Positions 25,072 through 34,299 of a stretch of DNA of 36,290 nucleotides are shown one piece after another; the stretch's first letter is position 1; each line of letters begins with the position of its first letter. The notes under the pieces were generated by a model. It was not told the DNA's origin. It did not search any database and worked only from the letters and a program-made list of their open reading frames with translations. The translations under genes were made by a program, and so were the position numbers. The DNA is from Acetobacter lambici. Its GTDB lineage: Bacteria; Pseudomonadota; Alphaproteobacteria; Acetobacterales; Acetobacteraceae. The stretch covers positions 1 through 36,290 of the forward strand of contig NZ_WOTD01000022.1 of NCBI RefSeq assembly GCF_011516885.1. The letters run 5' to 3'.

Positions 25072-25493
25072 AACCTGCCTGCTATGCAGGGCGGATAACA
25101 ATATGGCTGTAACCGGAATTGCTGCATACGGTTGAGCGTGCCATAAAATTAGCCAAGTCGTGCAGTAGGCTTGCCGATTGGGAATATCGGGCACAGTGTG
25201 ATGGTCCGCGATATTCGCTTGGGTAAAAGTGGTCATGCCCGTGTTTTTTGCGCACACTGGAGCCGGTTCCGCCATGGGTGGCTTGGCTCGGTGGGAGCGT
25301 TTTCTTGCATGTGGGGTGTGGCCTGTATAAATACATGGCCGTATTTTTTGGCCCGGACATGCGGGACCGGGCATGGATCGGGTCGAATTTCCTGTGCCGC
25401 GGCAAGGATGGATTGGACAGCATGACAGGCAGACAGGCCCTTTTCAGGATGCAGGACTGTTGTGCCGTCAGTCCCGTGCCCAAGGTTGGGCGT
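25072..25493 (+). other. Long leader region before the lytic transglycosylase
   Basis: About 420 bases without a convincing gene. The frame of the next gene is open through the second half, but its N-terminal extension lacks a signal or domain and overlies a candidate promoter. A small hairpin (arms about 5 bases, near 25077-25092) lies just past the CorA-like gene. No recognised riboswitch or RNA is seen. Confidence 0.4.
25305..25333 (+). promoter_or_regulatory. Candidate promoter of the lytic transglycosylase
   Basis: TTGCAT (25305-25310) and TAAATA (25328-25333) are 17 bases apart. The resulting leader would be about 150 bases. Confidence 0.4.
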
Positions 25494-26831
25494 ATGGTCA
25501 AAAAAGCGCTCGCTCTGGGGTTGCTGGCCGTGCTGGCGGCCTGCGCCAACCAGCCCGGCGGCAGCGATACGGATGTTCCCATAGCGCAGGAAGCCGAGTT
25601 CTACCGCGCCCATGCCCGCGCCTACTACGCGCCCCCCGGCCCGGCGGAAGATCCGTGGGGACCGTATATTCGCGAAGCATCCAAACGTTTTGATGTGCCC
25701 GAGGAATGGGTGCGTGCCGTGATCCAGCAGGAATCCGGTGGCAAACTGTTCCATGATGGTCAGCTTGTGACCTCCGGCCCCGGTGCGATGGGGCTGATGC
25801 AGCTTATGCCCCCCACTTATGATGAAATGCGCGCCACCTACAATCTGGGTGGGGACGCTTACGAACCGCACGATAATATTATGGCGGGCACGGCATATTT
25901 GCGACAGTTGTACGACGTGTATGGCTCTCCCGGTTTTCTGGCGGCGTATAATGCCGGGCCGGGGCGTCTGGAAGATTTTATAACCCGCAACCGCACCCTG
26001 CCGCGGGAGACGCGGAATTATGTGGCCTCCATCGGGCGGCGTATTGTGGGTATTTCACCGCTTAACCGTTCTCAGGCCGATATGCAGGTCGCCAGCCATG
26101 ATTCGTTCACCCAAAGAGCGGTCGGGGGTATATCTGCCCACAATCAGGGCGGGATAAGCGCTGTGCGGGCGGCTTGGTCGGGCAGGCAGCAGGGTAGTAT
26201 GCAACCCGTGCAGGTGGCTGACGCCATTGGGGATGACGCAACGGATACTACCAGTGCGGCACCTGCTACCTACGGGCAGGACTGGCATCCTGTTTCACGT
26301 AAAACAAGAGTGGATGGCTTGACGGAAAGCCCGGCGGATGTACGGGCCATATGGGCCAAGCGTCTGGGGGCTGCATCCCAGACAGCACCGGATGGTCCGG
26401 TACAGGTGGCTCAGGTCACGGATGATCCTGTGGATTCCAGTATTCCGGTAGCCGAATCTGTTCCGGCTGCTGCCGAACCTGCCAGAGTGGCGGTGGGGGA
26501 AGGGCGCTCGGGTGGTAATTTACGCCTCTTTTCCAGTGCGCATGCGGAACCCGCTCCTTTGCTGAGCAGAAAAGTGCGAGGGGTGGATACCAGAAACTGG
26601 GCTATTCAGGTTGGGGCTTTTGGTTCTGCCGCTTTGGCGCAACAGGCGTCTGGGCGGGCGCAGCACCAGAACACATCCCTGTCTGGCGCGCGTGTGCAGA
26701 TTGCTGTTGTGCAGGCAAAAAAAGGGCGGTTGTACCGCGCGCGCCTGACCAACCTGTCGCACACCGATGCGGTGGGGGCGTGCCGCAGGTTGAGCGGGTG
26801 TGTTGTTATTTCGCCCGAATCAAGGCCCTGA
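25494..26831 (+). CDS. Lipoprotein lytic transglycosylase with C-terminal SPOR domain
   Basis: A 445-residue envelope protein cleaving peptidoglycan glycan strands. Residues 1-17 are a lipoprotein signal with lipobox LAAC (Cys17). The SLT domain (about 60-195) has the catalytic glutamate E80 in IQQESGG, the GAMGLMQLMPPTYDEM motif and AAYNAGPGR. A long Ala/Pro/Ser-rich linker follows. The last 75 residues are a SPOR domain (NWAIQVGAFGSAALAQQASGRA and a closing AVGACRRL), which binds denuded glycan at division sites. The ATG at 25494 has AAGG 9 bases upstream and gives the lipoprotein signal; the open frame starts earlier, at 25248. A role in cell separation is inferred. Confidence 0.92.
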   Translation: MVKKALALGLLAVLAACANQPGGSDTDVPIAQEAEFYRAHARAYYAPPGPAEDPWGPYIREASKRFDVPEEWVRAVIQQESGGKLFHDGQLVTSGPGAMGLMQLMPPTYDEMRATYNLGGDAYEPHDNIMAGTAYLRQLYDVYGSPGFLAAYNAGPGRLEDFITRNRTLPRETRNYVASIGRRIVGISPLNRSQADMQVASHDSFTQRAVGGISAHNQGGISAVRAAWSGRQQGSMQPVQVADAIGDDATDTTSAAPATYGQDWHPVSRKTRVDGLTESPADVRAIWAKRLGAASQTAPDGPVQVAQVTDDPVDSSIPVAESVPAAAEPARVAVGEGRSGGNLRLFSSAHAEPAPLLSRKVRGVDTRNWAIQVGAFGSAALAQQASGRAQHQNTSLSGARVQIAVVQAKKGRLYRARLTNLSHTDAVGACRRLSGCVVISPESRP

Positions 26832-26877
26832 GCAGGGGGCGGTCCCTGCAAACTCGGTGCATTCAGGGCTAGACCTA

Positions 26878-27873
26878 TCAACCAGCGGTTGCTGACTGTG
26901 CTGGTGCTGGTGCTGGTGCTGGTGCTGGTGCTGGTGCTGGTGCTGGTGCTGGTGCGCCGGGGGCAGCAAGTGGTGCGTTATCCCGGCCTGAATACCGGTC
27001 GATAATCTGTTTTGTAGCAGCCGCGGCCTCCTGTGCCGCAGCTACGGCCACATCGCCCCAATACTGGTCAAGGGAATGGGCGTCTATATCGTGTAGTTGT
27101 GTGGCGGCGCCTGCTTCCTTGCCGTTTGCGTCCACAACACGCCAGACGATTTCAATATGCTGCTGGGGGTGGCCTGTAGTGCCAGCCGGGCCGGGTGTGA
27201 GTTTTACGGTCGTGGTTACGATAAAATCAGCATTTTTGGCCGAGTTCTGGATCGTGTCCTCACTATCGCGGAACGCAGCGGTAAAGGCCTGCGCCAGTGA
27301 TGTGTTGCCATCCCCCGGAGCACCGCTGACACCGGTAAAATAGACCCTTGCCGCACGGTGTTTAAGACTATGCGGGTCTTTTTCCATATCGTCGGCCTGA
27401 ATACCAGTCAGGGCTGCGGCAATGCGGCTTGCTGCGTCCTGAGCCACCAATGCAAAAAATGGTCCATCCCCCGCCGACCATTGTTCAACGGGCACGGGTT
27501 GGCCTTCCTGCGTGGCTCGGACCGTGTTTTTTGGGGTCATGACCGTATAGACGGGCACGACCTGCCCGTTACGCAGTTCGGCTTGCATATTTAGCCACCA
27601 GTCCCCTTTGCGTGTGGGCTGGGCTATGGCGGGAATGGTCTGCTGGAGCAGTTCCTGAGCCACGTCTTTTGCCCAGAGGCTGGCATTGGCATCGGAGAGC
27701 AGGGCATTGGGTGGGGTTGGTACATCCAGCCGCGATGGAGGCGCGTTGGCCGCCAGCCCCGGCCCGTTCCTGCCTGAGTGCGCAAAGGGGTGGGGGACAT
27801 CAAGGCATCCGCTCAGCAGGAGCAGGGCAGAGCAGGGCAGGGCAAGGCGTAAAGACTGCTGGCGGCGTTTCAT
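26878..27873 (-). CDS. Putative lipoprotein with Ala-Pro repeat tail
   Basis: A 331-residue protein of unknown function. The N-terminus is a lipoprotein signal with basic residues, a Leu-rich core and lipobox LSGC (Cys23). The middle (about 70-290) is a folded region with repeated Val/Thr strands, including WWLNMQAELRNGQVVPVYTVMTP and HIEIVWRVVDANGKEAG, so a beta-rich periplasmic domain is likely. The end is a run of about nine Ala-Pro pairs encoded by a hexanucleotide repeat. The ATG at 27873 overlaps the pgeF stop as ATGA, so it is the last gene of the lgt operon. The Ala-Pro tail may span the periplasm or cell wall. Confidence 0.8.
   Translation of the reverse strand: MKRRQQSLRLALPCSALLLLSGCLDVPHPFAHSGRNGPGLAANAPPSRLDVPTPPNALLSDANASLWAKDVAQELLQQTIPAIAQPTRKGDWWLNMQAELRNGQVVPVYTVMTPKNTVRATQEGQPVPVEQWSAGDGPFFALVAQDAASRIAAALTGIQADDMEKDPHSLKHRAARVYFTGVSGAPGDGNTSLAQAFTAAFRDSEDTIQNSAKNADFIVTTTVKLTPGPAGTTGHPQQHIEIVWRVVDANGKEAGAATQLHDIDAHSLDQYWGDVAVAAAQEAAAATKQIIDRYSGRDNAPLAAPGAPAPAPAPAPAPAPAPAPAQSATAG
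26898..26955. repeat. Hexanucleotide tandem repeat (GTGCTG)n
   Basis: Nine uninterrupted copies of GTGCTG (26898-26951) plus a partial copy lie inside the 3' end of the lipoprotein gene. On the coding strand each unit encodes Ala-Pro. Because the unit is six bases, gain or loss of copies changes tail length without a frameshift. Confidence 0.95.
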
Positions 27874-28673
27874 CCGTTGCGGGTTCCCGTGGCGATAACA
27901 GAAATCTGGTGTCCGATGGGGCCACCGCCAGCCAGAGTCCGCCGCCTGTGGCTGAAAAACCGATTTTCGTCCATGAGCGTATCCACACCCAGAGCGGCAG
28001 TGTGCTTGAGCCCTGCGCGCTGGAGGCGGAAAACACACCATCCGGCCAGATCAAACTGGTAATGTCCTGCCCGTTTGCCGGGGGCAAAAAACCGGGCTGC
28101 CTGCCTGTCCGTGCTGGTTATGGTTGAGTGCATGTCCTCGGCGGTTTCGTAACTTTCCTGTGCAATGCAGGGGCCGACTACGGCATGTATGTCTTCACGC
28201 GTGGTGCCAAGGGCTAGCATGGCCTCTATTGTTGCTTCCAGCACACCGCTTAACGCGCCGCGCCAGCCTGCGTGGGCTGCGCCAACAATGGTTCCCTGTG
28301 CTGTGCTGAACAGGACCGGCGCGCAGTCAGCCGTAATAACGCCTATGGCCAGATCTGGGTTGTTGGTGACCAGCGCATCCGCCTCCGCACCGCTACCAGC
28401 GGGCCATGCGGTGGCGGCGGTCACAACGGTTGGGCCATGCACTTGCGTAACACCCAGAAGGCAGTTGGCCTGCACATCCATGTGGCTGGCAACGCGGGCC
28501 CGGTTCTGGGCCAGATTTTCCGCCGTATCGCCCGAGCGGGTGGAGCAGTTCAGGCTGGCATATGGGCCGCTGGAAACACCTCCCTCGCGGGTAAAAAAGC
28601 CGTGTCGGGCCTGCCCCAGCAAGGGGCTGGTTAGCGGGGCCAGACTGGCTGGTGCGGCGGGCGGGCAGGTCAT
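27870..28673 (-). CDS. pgeF: PgeF/YfiH family peptidoglycan editing factor (multi-copper-like purine hydrolase family)
   Basis: A 267-residue protein of the DUF152/LACC1 family. Family knowledge: E. coli YfiH (PgeF) prevents misincorporated residues in peptidoglycan, and relatives act on purine nucleosides. The zinc-site residues are seen as H79 in GVTQVHG, C117 in ADCAPVLF and H134 in AAHAGWRG. The N-terminal HGFFTREGGVSSGPYASLN is typical. It overlaps the midA-like gene upstream and the lipoprotein downstream by 4 bases each, so the three are translated as a coupled set. Confidence 0.92.
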   Translation of the reverse strand: MTCPPAAPASLAPLTSPLLGQARHGFFTREGGVSSGPYASLNCSTRSGDTAENLAQNRARVASHMDVQANCLLGVTQVHGPTVVTAATAWPAGSGAEADALVTNNPDLAIGVITADCAPVLFSTAQGTIVGAAHAGWRGALSGVLEATIEAMLALGTTREDIHAVVGPCIAQESYETAEDMHSTITSTDRQAARFFAPGKRAGHYQFDLAGWCVFRLQRAGLKHTAALGVDTLMDENRFFSHRRRTLAGGGPIGHQISVIATGTRNG

Positions 28674-29698
28674 GCAACCGGACCTTTCGTAAAGCCGGGA
28701 GGAGTGGGCAGGGTAGGGCTGGCCATAGCCATGACCTTGAACAGATGCCCCATTTTTTCTGGCGCGACCAGCCGGTTTGCAGCCGAACGCAGCATGGCTG
28801 CATCCTGCGGGCTTGCTTGACCTGCAAGTTGTTCAGTGCGCTCCATAATGCCCAGATGTTGCAAAAAGTCGCCCTGATTTTCCGTCCCGTAAGTGGCGGC
28901 TTCTGCCTTGCGGGCCACGGCAAGCAGGGCGGTAAAGTCCACATGGGTGGTCAGGTCGGCCTCTCCTTCCTCCGCTTTGAGCGGGTGCGTCGGGCGGGCA
29001 TGGCGCAGGGCCTGAAGAGAGTCCCCGGTTGAATTGGTGTCGTGCCCATAGTCAATAAACAGGGCAACACCGGGGGAGTGGGCAAATCTGTGGGCAAGGT
29101 CGCGCACAATATGCTGGGCCTGTTCGCACACTTCCACAACCGTATTCGGCTCCAGTATGCGGCTGTCTGGCAGGATGGGGGGGGCGCAGGAGATGAGTTC
29201 GAGCGTTTTGTTGGCAACGTAGTGTTCATGCCAGCCCGTGTTGGTCTGGATGAACTGCCGGACGGGCAGTGCGTCCAGAAATTCATTGGCCAGCAGGATC
29301 ATGGGGCCTGCGGGTATGTCATCCACATGTTTGTGCCACACCGGCTGGGCGTAGGGGTGCAGGATTTCAGCCTGAACCTGCCGTAACCGGGGTGATGTTT
29401 CGACCAGATGCACGCTCAGCGCCTGCGCCATGGCAGGAGCCTGACGGGTAATAACGCGCAGCGCATCGGCCATGAGCGTACCCCGGCCGGGACCGGCTTC
29501 GGCCAGAATGATTTTGGCGGGGCTGCCCATGCCCTGCCAGACCGTAATGGCCCACGCACCTAGCAGTTCGCCAAAAACCTGAGAAATTTCTGGCGCGGTA
29601 ATAAAGTCCGACAGGAACGGTGTTTCGGCATAATACTGGGCGTTCACCCGTGCCATGAAGTGGTCAAGTCGCTCTGCGTGGTAGATGTGTGGTGCCAT
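28670..29698 (-). CDS. MidA/NDUFAF7-like SAM-dependent methyltransferase
   Basis: A 342-residue methyltransferase-fold protein. The N-terminal AQYYAETPFLSDFITAPEISQVFGELLG and the SAM-binding AEAGPGRGTLMADALR are diagnostic for the family whose mitochondrial member methylates an arginine of complex I subunit NDUFS2. A bacterial substrate is not proven. Later marks are LLANEFLDALPVRQF and FIDYGHD. It begins 8 bases past lgt and overlaps pgeF by 4 bases; the lgt-midA order is common in alphaproteobacteria. Confidence 0.9.
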   Translation of the reverse strand: MAPHIYHAERLDHFMARVNAQYYAETPFLSDFITAPEISQVFGELLGAWAITVWQGMGSPAKIILAEAGPGRGTLMADALRVITRQAPAMAQALSVHLVETSPRLRQVQAEILHPYAQPVWHKHVDDIPAGPMILLANEFLDALPVRQFIQTNTGWHEHYVANKTLELISCAPPILPDSRILEPNTVVEVCEQAQHIVRDLAHRFAHSPGVALFIDYGHDTNSTGDSLQALRHARPTHPLKAEEGEADLTTHVDFTALLAVARKAEAATYGTENQGDFLQHLGIMERTEQLAGQASPQDAAMLRSAANRLVAPEKMGHLFKVMAMASPTLPTPPGFTKGPVA

Positions 29699-29706
29699 AG
29701 GTCCGT

Positions 29707-30555
29707 TCAGTTTTTTTCAGCGGGTTGATCTTGTGGGTCGGGCAGGCCGCCATAAATGGGCTGGTGGCGGGCGTTCAGCATCAGGGCAATGCCTGCGACA
29801 AGCATGGGAAGGCAGAGCAGCTGTCCCATGGTAATGCCGCCGGGCAGGTAGCCGAGGAAGGAATCCGGTTCACGAAAAAACTCGCAAAAAGATCGTGCGC
29901 AGCCATAACCTGCGAGGAACATACCCGCCAGAAAGCCGGGGTGTTCGCGCACGGATTGGCGGCGGGATGCGGTGTACAGAATTAAAAACAGCAAAAGCCC
30001 TTCGGTCAGGGATTCGTAAAGCTGGGAGGGGTGGCGGGGGATTGGCCCGCCTGTGGGAAAAATCATAGCCCATGGCAGACTTGCCGGTGCCTCGCGGCCC
30101 CAGAGTTCACCGTTAATGAAGTTGGCCAGACGCCCCAGCCCCAGCCCAATAGGCACGGCCACGGTCACCCGGTCCGCAAAGGCCAGAAAATTCAGCTTGT
30201 ACCGCCATGTAAACAGCACCATGGCGGTAATGACCCCCAGCGCCCCCCCATGGAAGGACATGCCGCCATGCCATACCTCCAGTATGGAAATGGGGTGGCT
30301 GAGGTAGTAGCTCGGCTGGTAGAACAGAACATACCCAAGCCGCCCGCCCATAAGCACACCAATGGTGACCCATGTTAAAAAATCGTCCGCCAGTTCCGGT
30401 GTGCCAGCGCGCGGGCGCAGGGCAAGCAGTTTACGGAGCAGCATAATCCCCAGCACAATGCCCAGAATGTAGGACAGCGCATACCAGCGAACGGCCAAAG
30501 GCCCGAAATGCACCAGCACCGGGTCGAACTGTGGAAACATCAGAACAGGAAGCAT
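29707..30555 (-). CDS. lgt: Prolipoprotein diacylglyceryl transferase
   Basis: A 282-residue inner-membrane enzyme adding diacylglycerol from phosphatidylglycerol to the lipobox cysteine of prolipoproteins. About seven hydrophobic helices are visible, with GGMSFHGGALG and the signature GRLANFINGELWGRE. The usual Gly of GRxGNF reads Ala here. The N-terminal FDPVLVHFGPLAVRWYALSYILG is typical. At least three lipoproteins in the window (the transglycosylase, the Ala-Pro lipoprotein and the lipase) would be substrates. The ATG at 30555 was taken; an ATG five codons on is possible. Confidence 0.95.
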   Translation of the reverse strand: MLPVLMFPQFDPVLVHFGPLAVRWYALSYILGIVLGIMLLRKLLALRPRAGTPELADDFLTWVTIGVLMGGRLGYVLFYQPSYYLSHPISILEVWHGGMSFHGGALGVITAMVLFTWRYKLNFLAFADRVTVAVPIGLGLGRLANFINGELWGREAPASLPWAMIFPTGGPIPRHPSQLYESLTEGLLLFLILYTASRRQSVREHPGFLAGMFLAGYGCARSFCEFFREPDSFLGYLPGGITMGQLLCLPMLVAGIALMLNARHQPIYGGLPDPQDQPAEKN

Positions 30556-30628
30556 GGAGAGGTCAATCCGGTGCGAGGGGCCAGAGCTATGGGCGGTCCG
30601 GTATCAGGACAATCTGAGCAGGAACCGG

Positions 30629-30645
30629 CCCACCGATGCGGTGGG
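30629..30645. promoter_or_regulatory. Dyad in the divergent lgt/ABM region
   Basis: CCCACCG (30629-30635) and CGGTGGG (30639-30645) form a perfect 7-base dyad with a 3-base spacer in the 255-base gap between divergent genes. It could be an operator or a leader hairpin. No clear promoter pair accompanies it. Confidence 0.3.
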
Positions 30646-30810
30646 TCTTGGCGTGACTATAAAGGGCGGGCCTGTTCCCTCCAACCCAGCAAATGCGTGG
30701 CAGGGCGTGTGGGGGCGCAAAAACAGGGCAAAGGTTGGTAGTCAGGGCGCTGTCAGTTTTCTATCATGCCCGATATTATCCCTTTTCTGGAAGATATAAG
30801 GTCTTACCCC

Positions 30811-31113
30811 ATGAGTGATGAAATTACGGTTGTTGCCATTCTCAAGGCCAAAGTGGGTTGTGAGGACGATGTTGCAAAGGCCATGGCGGCCTGTGTAGCT
30901 CCCTCCCGCGCGGAGGCGACAAACCGCCAGTATGTGCCTAACCGTGACCTGGATAACCCGCAGACACTGATTTTTGTTGAACGTTGGGCAAGCCGGCAGG
31001 CTCTGGCGGATCATATGGAAACGCCGCATTTCAAACAGTTGGCTGCAAGCTTTGAGGGCCAGTTGGACGCGCCCGTGCAGATTCATATTCTGCAACCTGT
31101 GGCCGGAGCCTGA
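30811..31113 (+). CDS. ABM-domain protein (putative quinol monooxygenase)
   Basis: A 100-residue single-domain protein of the antibiotic biosynthesis monooxygenase fold, a dimeric ferredoxin-like barrel. Seen are the first strand EITVVAILKAKVG, the central CVAPSRAEATNRQYVPNRDLDNPQTLIFVERW and ALADHMETPHFKQL. Members oxidise quinols or degrade heme, or bind small molecules; the YgiN-like pattern favours a quinol monooxygenase but the substrate is unknown. The ATG at 30811, with AAGG about 10 bases upstream, is preferred to the GTG/ATG-initiated longer frame at 30766. Confidence 0.85.
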   Translation: MSDEITVVAILKAKVGCEDDVAKAMAACVAPSRAEATNRQYVPNRDLDNPQTLIFVERWASRQALADHMETPHFKQLAASFEGQLDAPVQIHILQPVAGA

Positions 31114-31121
31114 GTGCAAGT

Positions 31122-31153
31122 TCCTGCGCACGGCAGAAACGCCGTGCGCAGGA
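31122..31153. terminator. Bidirectional hairpin terminator between convergent genes
   Basis: Thirteen-base arms 31122-31134 and 31141-31153 pair perfectly over a 6-base loop between the convergent ABM and lctP genes. There is no T-run, but position and strength suggest it serves both transcripts. Confidence 0.65.
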
Positions 31154-31165
31154 TAGTTTGGGGGC

Positions 31166-32761
31166 TTACCGCAGGACAAACTGCTGGATAACAACCAGAA
31201 CCCCCATACAAAAGGTCAGGAACAGGCTGTGCTTGAACGTGCGCGCCAGCACCACACCTTCGTGGCCTTTAAGCGATGTAACGGACACGCCGGTGGTAAT
31301 GTTCTGGGGCGAGATCATTTTGCCCATGACCCCGCCTGATGAGTTGGCCGAGGCAAACAGAACAGGATCGAGCGAGAGCTGGTGGGCTGCGGCAACCTGC
31401 AGGTTGCCAAACAGCGCATTGCCCGATGTGTCGCTCCCGGTCAGGAACACCGCCACCCAGCCCAGAAAGACCGAAATAAGCGGGAAGAACATGCCCGTGG
31501 AAGACACCGCATAACCCAGTGTGTAGGTCATGCCCGAATAGTTCATTAAAAACGCCAGACCGATGGTGAGTGCTACGGTCACAACCGCCAGCCATGCCTG
31601 CCGCAGGGTTGTGGCAATGGCGGCACCAAACTGGCCAAGTGTCGTGCGGGTGAACACGGCGCTAAGAATAGCAGAAACCAGAATGGCCGTGCCCGTGCCA
31701 AGGGGTTCAAACTTCCAGACCGCAGCATAAACCGATTTGTAAAGCGATATGAAAACAGCGTTGTCCAGCCCCGGCCAGTGTACGGGCAGTGCGCCAATAC
31801 GAGCAATGTGTAGTGCGTCCCATGCAATAACCACGGCAATAACCGTAACCCACGGGATCCAGCCTTGCCAGAGCGGCACGGAGGCTGTGCTTGCATGCTT
31901 TTCCGCATTAATCTGGCTGAGGTCTATGGCGTATTCCGGGTCGGGTGCTGGTTGCCAGAAGCGCAGGAACACAATGCTGGCTATGAGCGATACGCTGGAG
32001 GACAGTACATTGCTCAGGCTGTACAGGCCCGCGCCAGAAATCACCAGCAAGGTCAGGGCAAAGCTTCCGCCAGCTACAAGCAGAATGGGCCACATCTGGC
32101 GCACGGAGCGCCACCCGCCGTAAAGCGCCATAACATAAAACGGAATAAGGCAGGCAAAGGGGGTTAGCTGGCGGCCAATGGTGGCTCCAAGCACATCGGG
32201 CGGTAGCCCGGTAATGGACCCCAGCACGGTTACGGGAATACCCAGCCCCCCAAAGGCCACAGGTGCTGAATTGAAGATCAGAACATAGGTCAGCGCATCC
32301 AGTGCGAGAAAACCCAGCATGATCAGCAAGGCACTTGTAATGGCAACGGGTGTGCCAAATCCGGCAACGCCTTCCAATGCCGCACTAAAGCAGAAGCCAA
32401 GCACGATCAGAATAATGCGGCGGTCATTGGGGACATGCCGGATAATCCAGCCCCTGAATGCGTCAAACCGCCCGTTATGCACAGCTACGTTGAACAGAAG
32501 CAGGGCGCAGAGCGCAATCCACATGACCGGCAGGAGCGAAAAGACCACACCGTTGGTAATGCTGGCCACAGCCAGAGCAGGGGGCAGGCCCCACAGGCCA
32601 ATGGCAATAACCAGCCCCACAACCAGCCCCCCAAGGGAGGACTGCCAGGCAGGGCGGCGCAGAACCCCCATAAGGAACAGGGTAACAAGAATGGGGCAGG
32701 CCGCGACAATAAAGGAGAGGAGCAGGCTGTGGCCCACGGGAGCTAGAGGCTGTATGAACAT
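31166..32761 (-). CDS. lctP: L-lactate permease
   Basis: A 531-residue inner-membrane carrier of the LctP family, importing lactate (and glycolate) with protons. There are about 12-14 hydrophobic helices. Family marks are GFCFSAALEGVAGFGTPVAI, FNSAPVAFGGLGIPV and GSDTSGNALFGNLQ followed by ANSSGGVMGKMISPQNI near the C-terminus. The length is normal. The ATG at 32761 was chosen over the TTG four codons earlier. It is divergent from the quinoprotein gene. No lactate dehydrogenase is adjacent. Lactate use is typical of Acetobacter in food fermentations. Confidence 0.95.
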   Translation of the reverse strand: MFIQPLAPVGHSLLLSFIVAACPILVTLFLMGVLRRPAWQSSLGGLVVGLVIAIGLWGLPPALAVASITNGVVFSLLPVMWIALCALLLFNVAVHNGRFDAFRGWIIRHVPNDRRIILIVLGFCFSAALEGVAGFGTPVAITSALLIMLGFLALDALTYVLIFNSAPVAFGGLGIPVTVLGSITGLPPDVLGATIGRQLTPFACLIPFYVMALYGGWRSVRQMWPILLVAGGSFALTLLVISGAGLYSLSNVLSSSVSLIASIVFLRFWQPAPDPEYAIDLSQINAEKHASTASVPLWQGWIPWVTVIAVVIAWDALHIARIGALPVHWPGLDNAVFISLYKSVYAAVWKFEPLGTGTAILVSAILSAVFTRTTLGQFGAAIATTLRQAWLAVVTVALTIGLAFLMNYSGMTYTLGYAVSSTGMFFPLISVFLGWVAVFLTGSDTSGNALFGNLQVAAAHQLSLDPVLFASANSSGGVMGKMISPQNITTGVSVTSLKGHEGVVLARTFKHSLFLTFCMGVLVVIQQFVLR

Positions 32762-32786
32762 GATTGTTCTCAAACAAGGCGTTAGC

Positions 32787-32806
32787 CTCTCTCATGATGG
32801 AGAGAG
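32787..32806. promoter_or_regulatory. Dyad upstream of lctP
   Basis: CTCTCTC (32787-32793) and GAGAGAG (32800-32806) form a perfect dyad with a 6-base spacer, 26 bases ahead of the lctP start. It could be an operator or a leader hairpin covering the ribosome binding site. It does not resemble a known LldR site. Confidence 0.3.
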
Positions 32807-32961
32807 CGTTTGAAGTAACGCGTGCTCCTGTGGGAGGATGCAATAAAATTTCGTGTTATGGTTCACCAGCCTGCGTGGTCTTTGGTGTGTGAACCGGCAC
32901 ATGGCTACTGCGTTGTGGCTTAAGGCGCCCATGTGTGGCGGGCGTTATGGAGGACGGATTT

Positions 32962-34299
32962 ATGGGCAGTCGGAGCATCTGGGTGGCTGGGGGGGTGCTT
33001 GTCGCATGTGCCGCCTTGGCCGGGAGCGTGGTTCAGTATTCCCGCACAGAGCGTGCGAACCTTGCCGTAGAGCAGGGCATGGGGCCTAATCCGGTGCTGC
33101 CTGACCCTGCGGGGCGGCCATTGCCCACGGTCAACATTGCCCGCCCCGTCGGCTGGAAGCAGGGGGAACACCCAACGCCCGCCGCAGGGCTGGATGTGAC
33201 GGCTTTTGCAGCCGGTCTGGACCACCCGCGCTGGCTGTATGTGCTGCCCAATGGTGATGTGCTGGTAGCCCAGAGCAATTCTCCAGGGACGGATATACAA
33301 ACTTTCAAGAACCGTATTGCCCGTTTTGTCATGGGGGCCGTGGGTGCTGGTGCGCCCAGCCCCAATCGGATCATGCTGCTGCGGGATGAGGACGGCAAAG
33401 GAGCTGCTACCTTGCAGACGGTCCTGCTGGACCACCTTGATTCTCCCTTTGGCATGGCGCTGGTCGGGAATGACCTGTACGTGGCAAATGCCAACGCCAT
33501 TGTAAAATTTCCGTACCATGATGGGGATACGCATATTACCGCCCCGCCCGTAAAAGTGGCTGATCTGCCTGCGGGGTATAACCACCATTGGACCAAAAAC
33601 ATTCTGGCCAGCCCGGATGGACGGTTCCTGTACGTGACCGTGGGGTCCAACAGCAATGTGGCCGAAAATGGTATGGCGGTGGAGGAAGGGCGCGCACGGA
33701 TTGACAGGCTTGACCTGCAAACAGGAAAGCTGGAGCCATATGCAACGGGTTTGCGTAACCCCAACGGTATGGGGTGGGAACCACAGACCGGCGCATTATG
33801 GGTTGCGGTCAATGAGCGCGATGAAATTGGTAGTGACCTTGTCCCCGATTACATGACATCGGTACATGAAGGGGGGTTTTACGGCTGGCCCTATAGTTAT
33901 TATGGCCAGCATGTGGATGTGCGGGTGCAGCCTCCACGCCCCGATCTGGTGGCCACCGCCCTTGTGCCAGACTATGCGCTTGGGCCACACACCGCATCAC
34001 TGGGTCTGACATTTACAAATACCGCCAAGCTTTTGCCCGAGGCCATGCAGCAGGGAGCTATTGTGGGGCAGCACGGGTCATGGAACAGGCGGCCAAAAAG
34101 TGGCTACAGGGTTATTTATGTTCCCTTTGCCGCTGGTAAGCCCGATGGTGCTGCGCAGGATGTGCTCACAGGGTTTCTGACCCCGGATGAGGACCATGTG
34201 CATGGGCGACCTGTTGGTGTTGCGGTCGACCAGAATGGCGCACTCCTTGTTGCGGACGATGTGGGCAATACCGTGTGGCGCGTGACGCAGGCGCGCTAA
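32962..34299 (+). CDS. PQQ-type L-sorbosone dehydrogenase-like quinoprotein
   Basis: A 445-residue protein of the glucose/sorbosone dehydrogenase beta-propeller family, whose characterised acetic-acid-bacteria member oxidises L-sorbosone to 2-keto-L-gulonate in the periplasm. Residues 1-25 form a signal or membrane anchor. Propeller repeats are seen as [61 protein letters not shown] and [19 protein letters not shown]. The ATG at 32962 has GGAGG 7 bases upstream. The cofactor is inferred from the family, and the actual sugar substrate is uncertain because many homologs carry the name without proof. Confidence 0.85.
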   Translation: MGSRSIWVAGGVLVACAALAGSVVQYSRTERANLAVEQGMGPNPVLPDPAGRPLPTVNIARPVGWKQGEHPTPAAGLDVTAFAAGLDHPRWLYVLPNGDVLVAQSNSPGTDIQTFKNRIARFVMGAVGAGAPSPNRIMLLRDEDGKGAATLQTVLLDHLDSPFGMALVGNDLYVANANAIVKFPYHDGDTHITAPPVKVADLPAGYNHHWTKNILASPDGRFLYVTVGSNSNVAENGMAVEEGRARIDRLDLQTGKLEPYATGLRNPNGMGWEPQTGALWVAVNERDEIGSDLVPDYMTSVHEGGFYGWPYSYYGQHVDVRVQPPRPDLVATALVPDYALGPHTASLGLTFTNTAKLLPEAMQQGAIVGQHGSWNRRPKSGYRVIYVPFAAGKPDGAAQDVLTGFLTPDEDHVHGRPVGVAVDQNGALLVADDVGNTVWRVTQAR

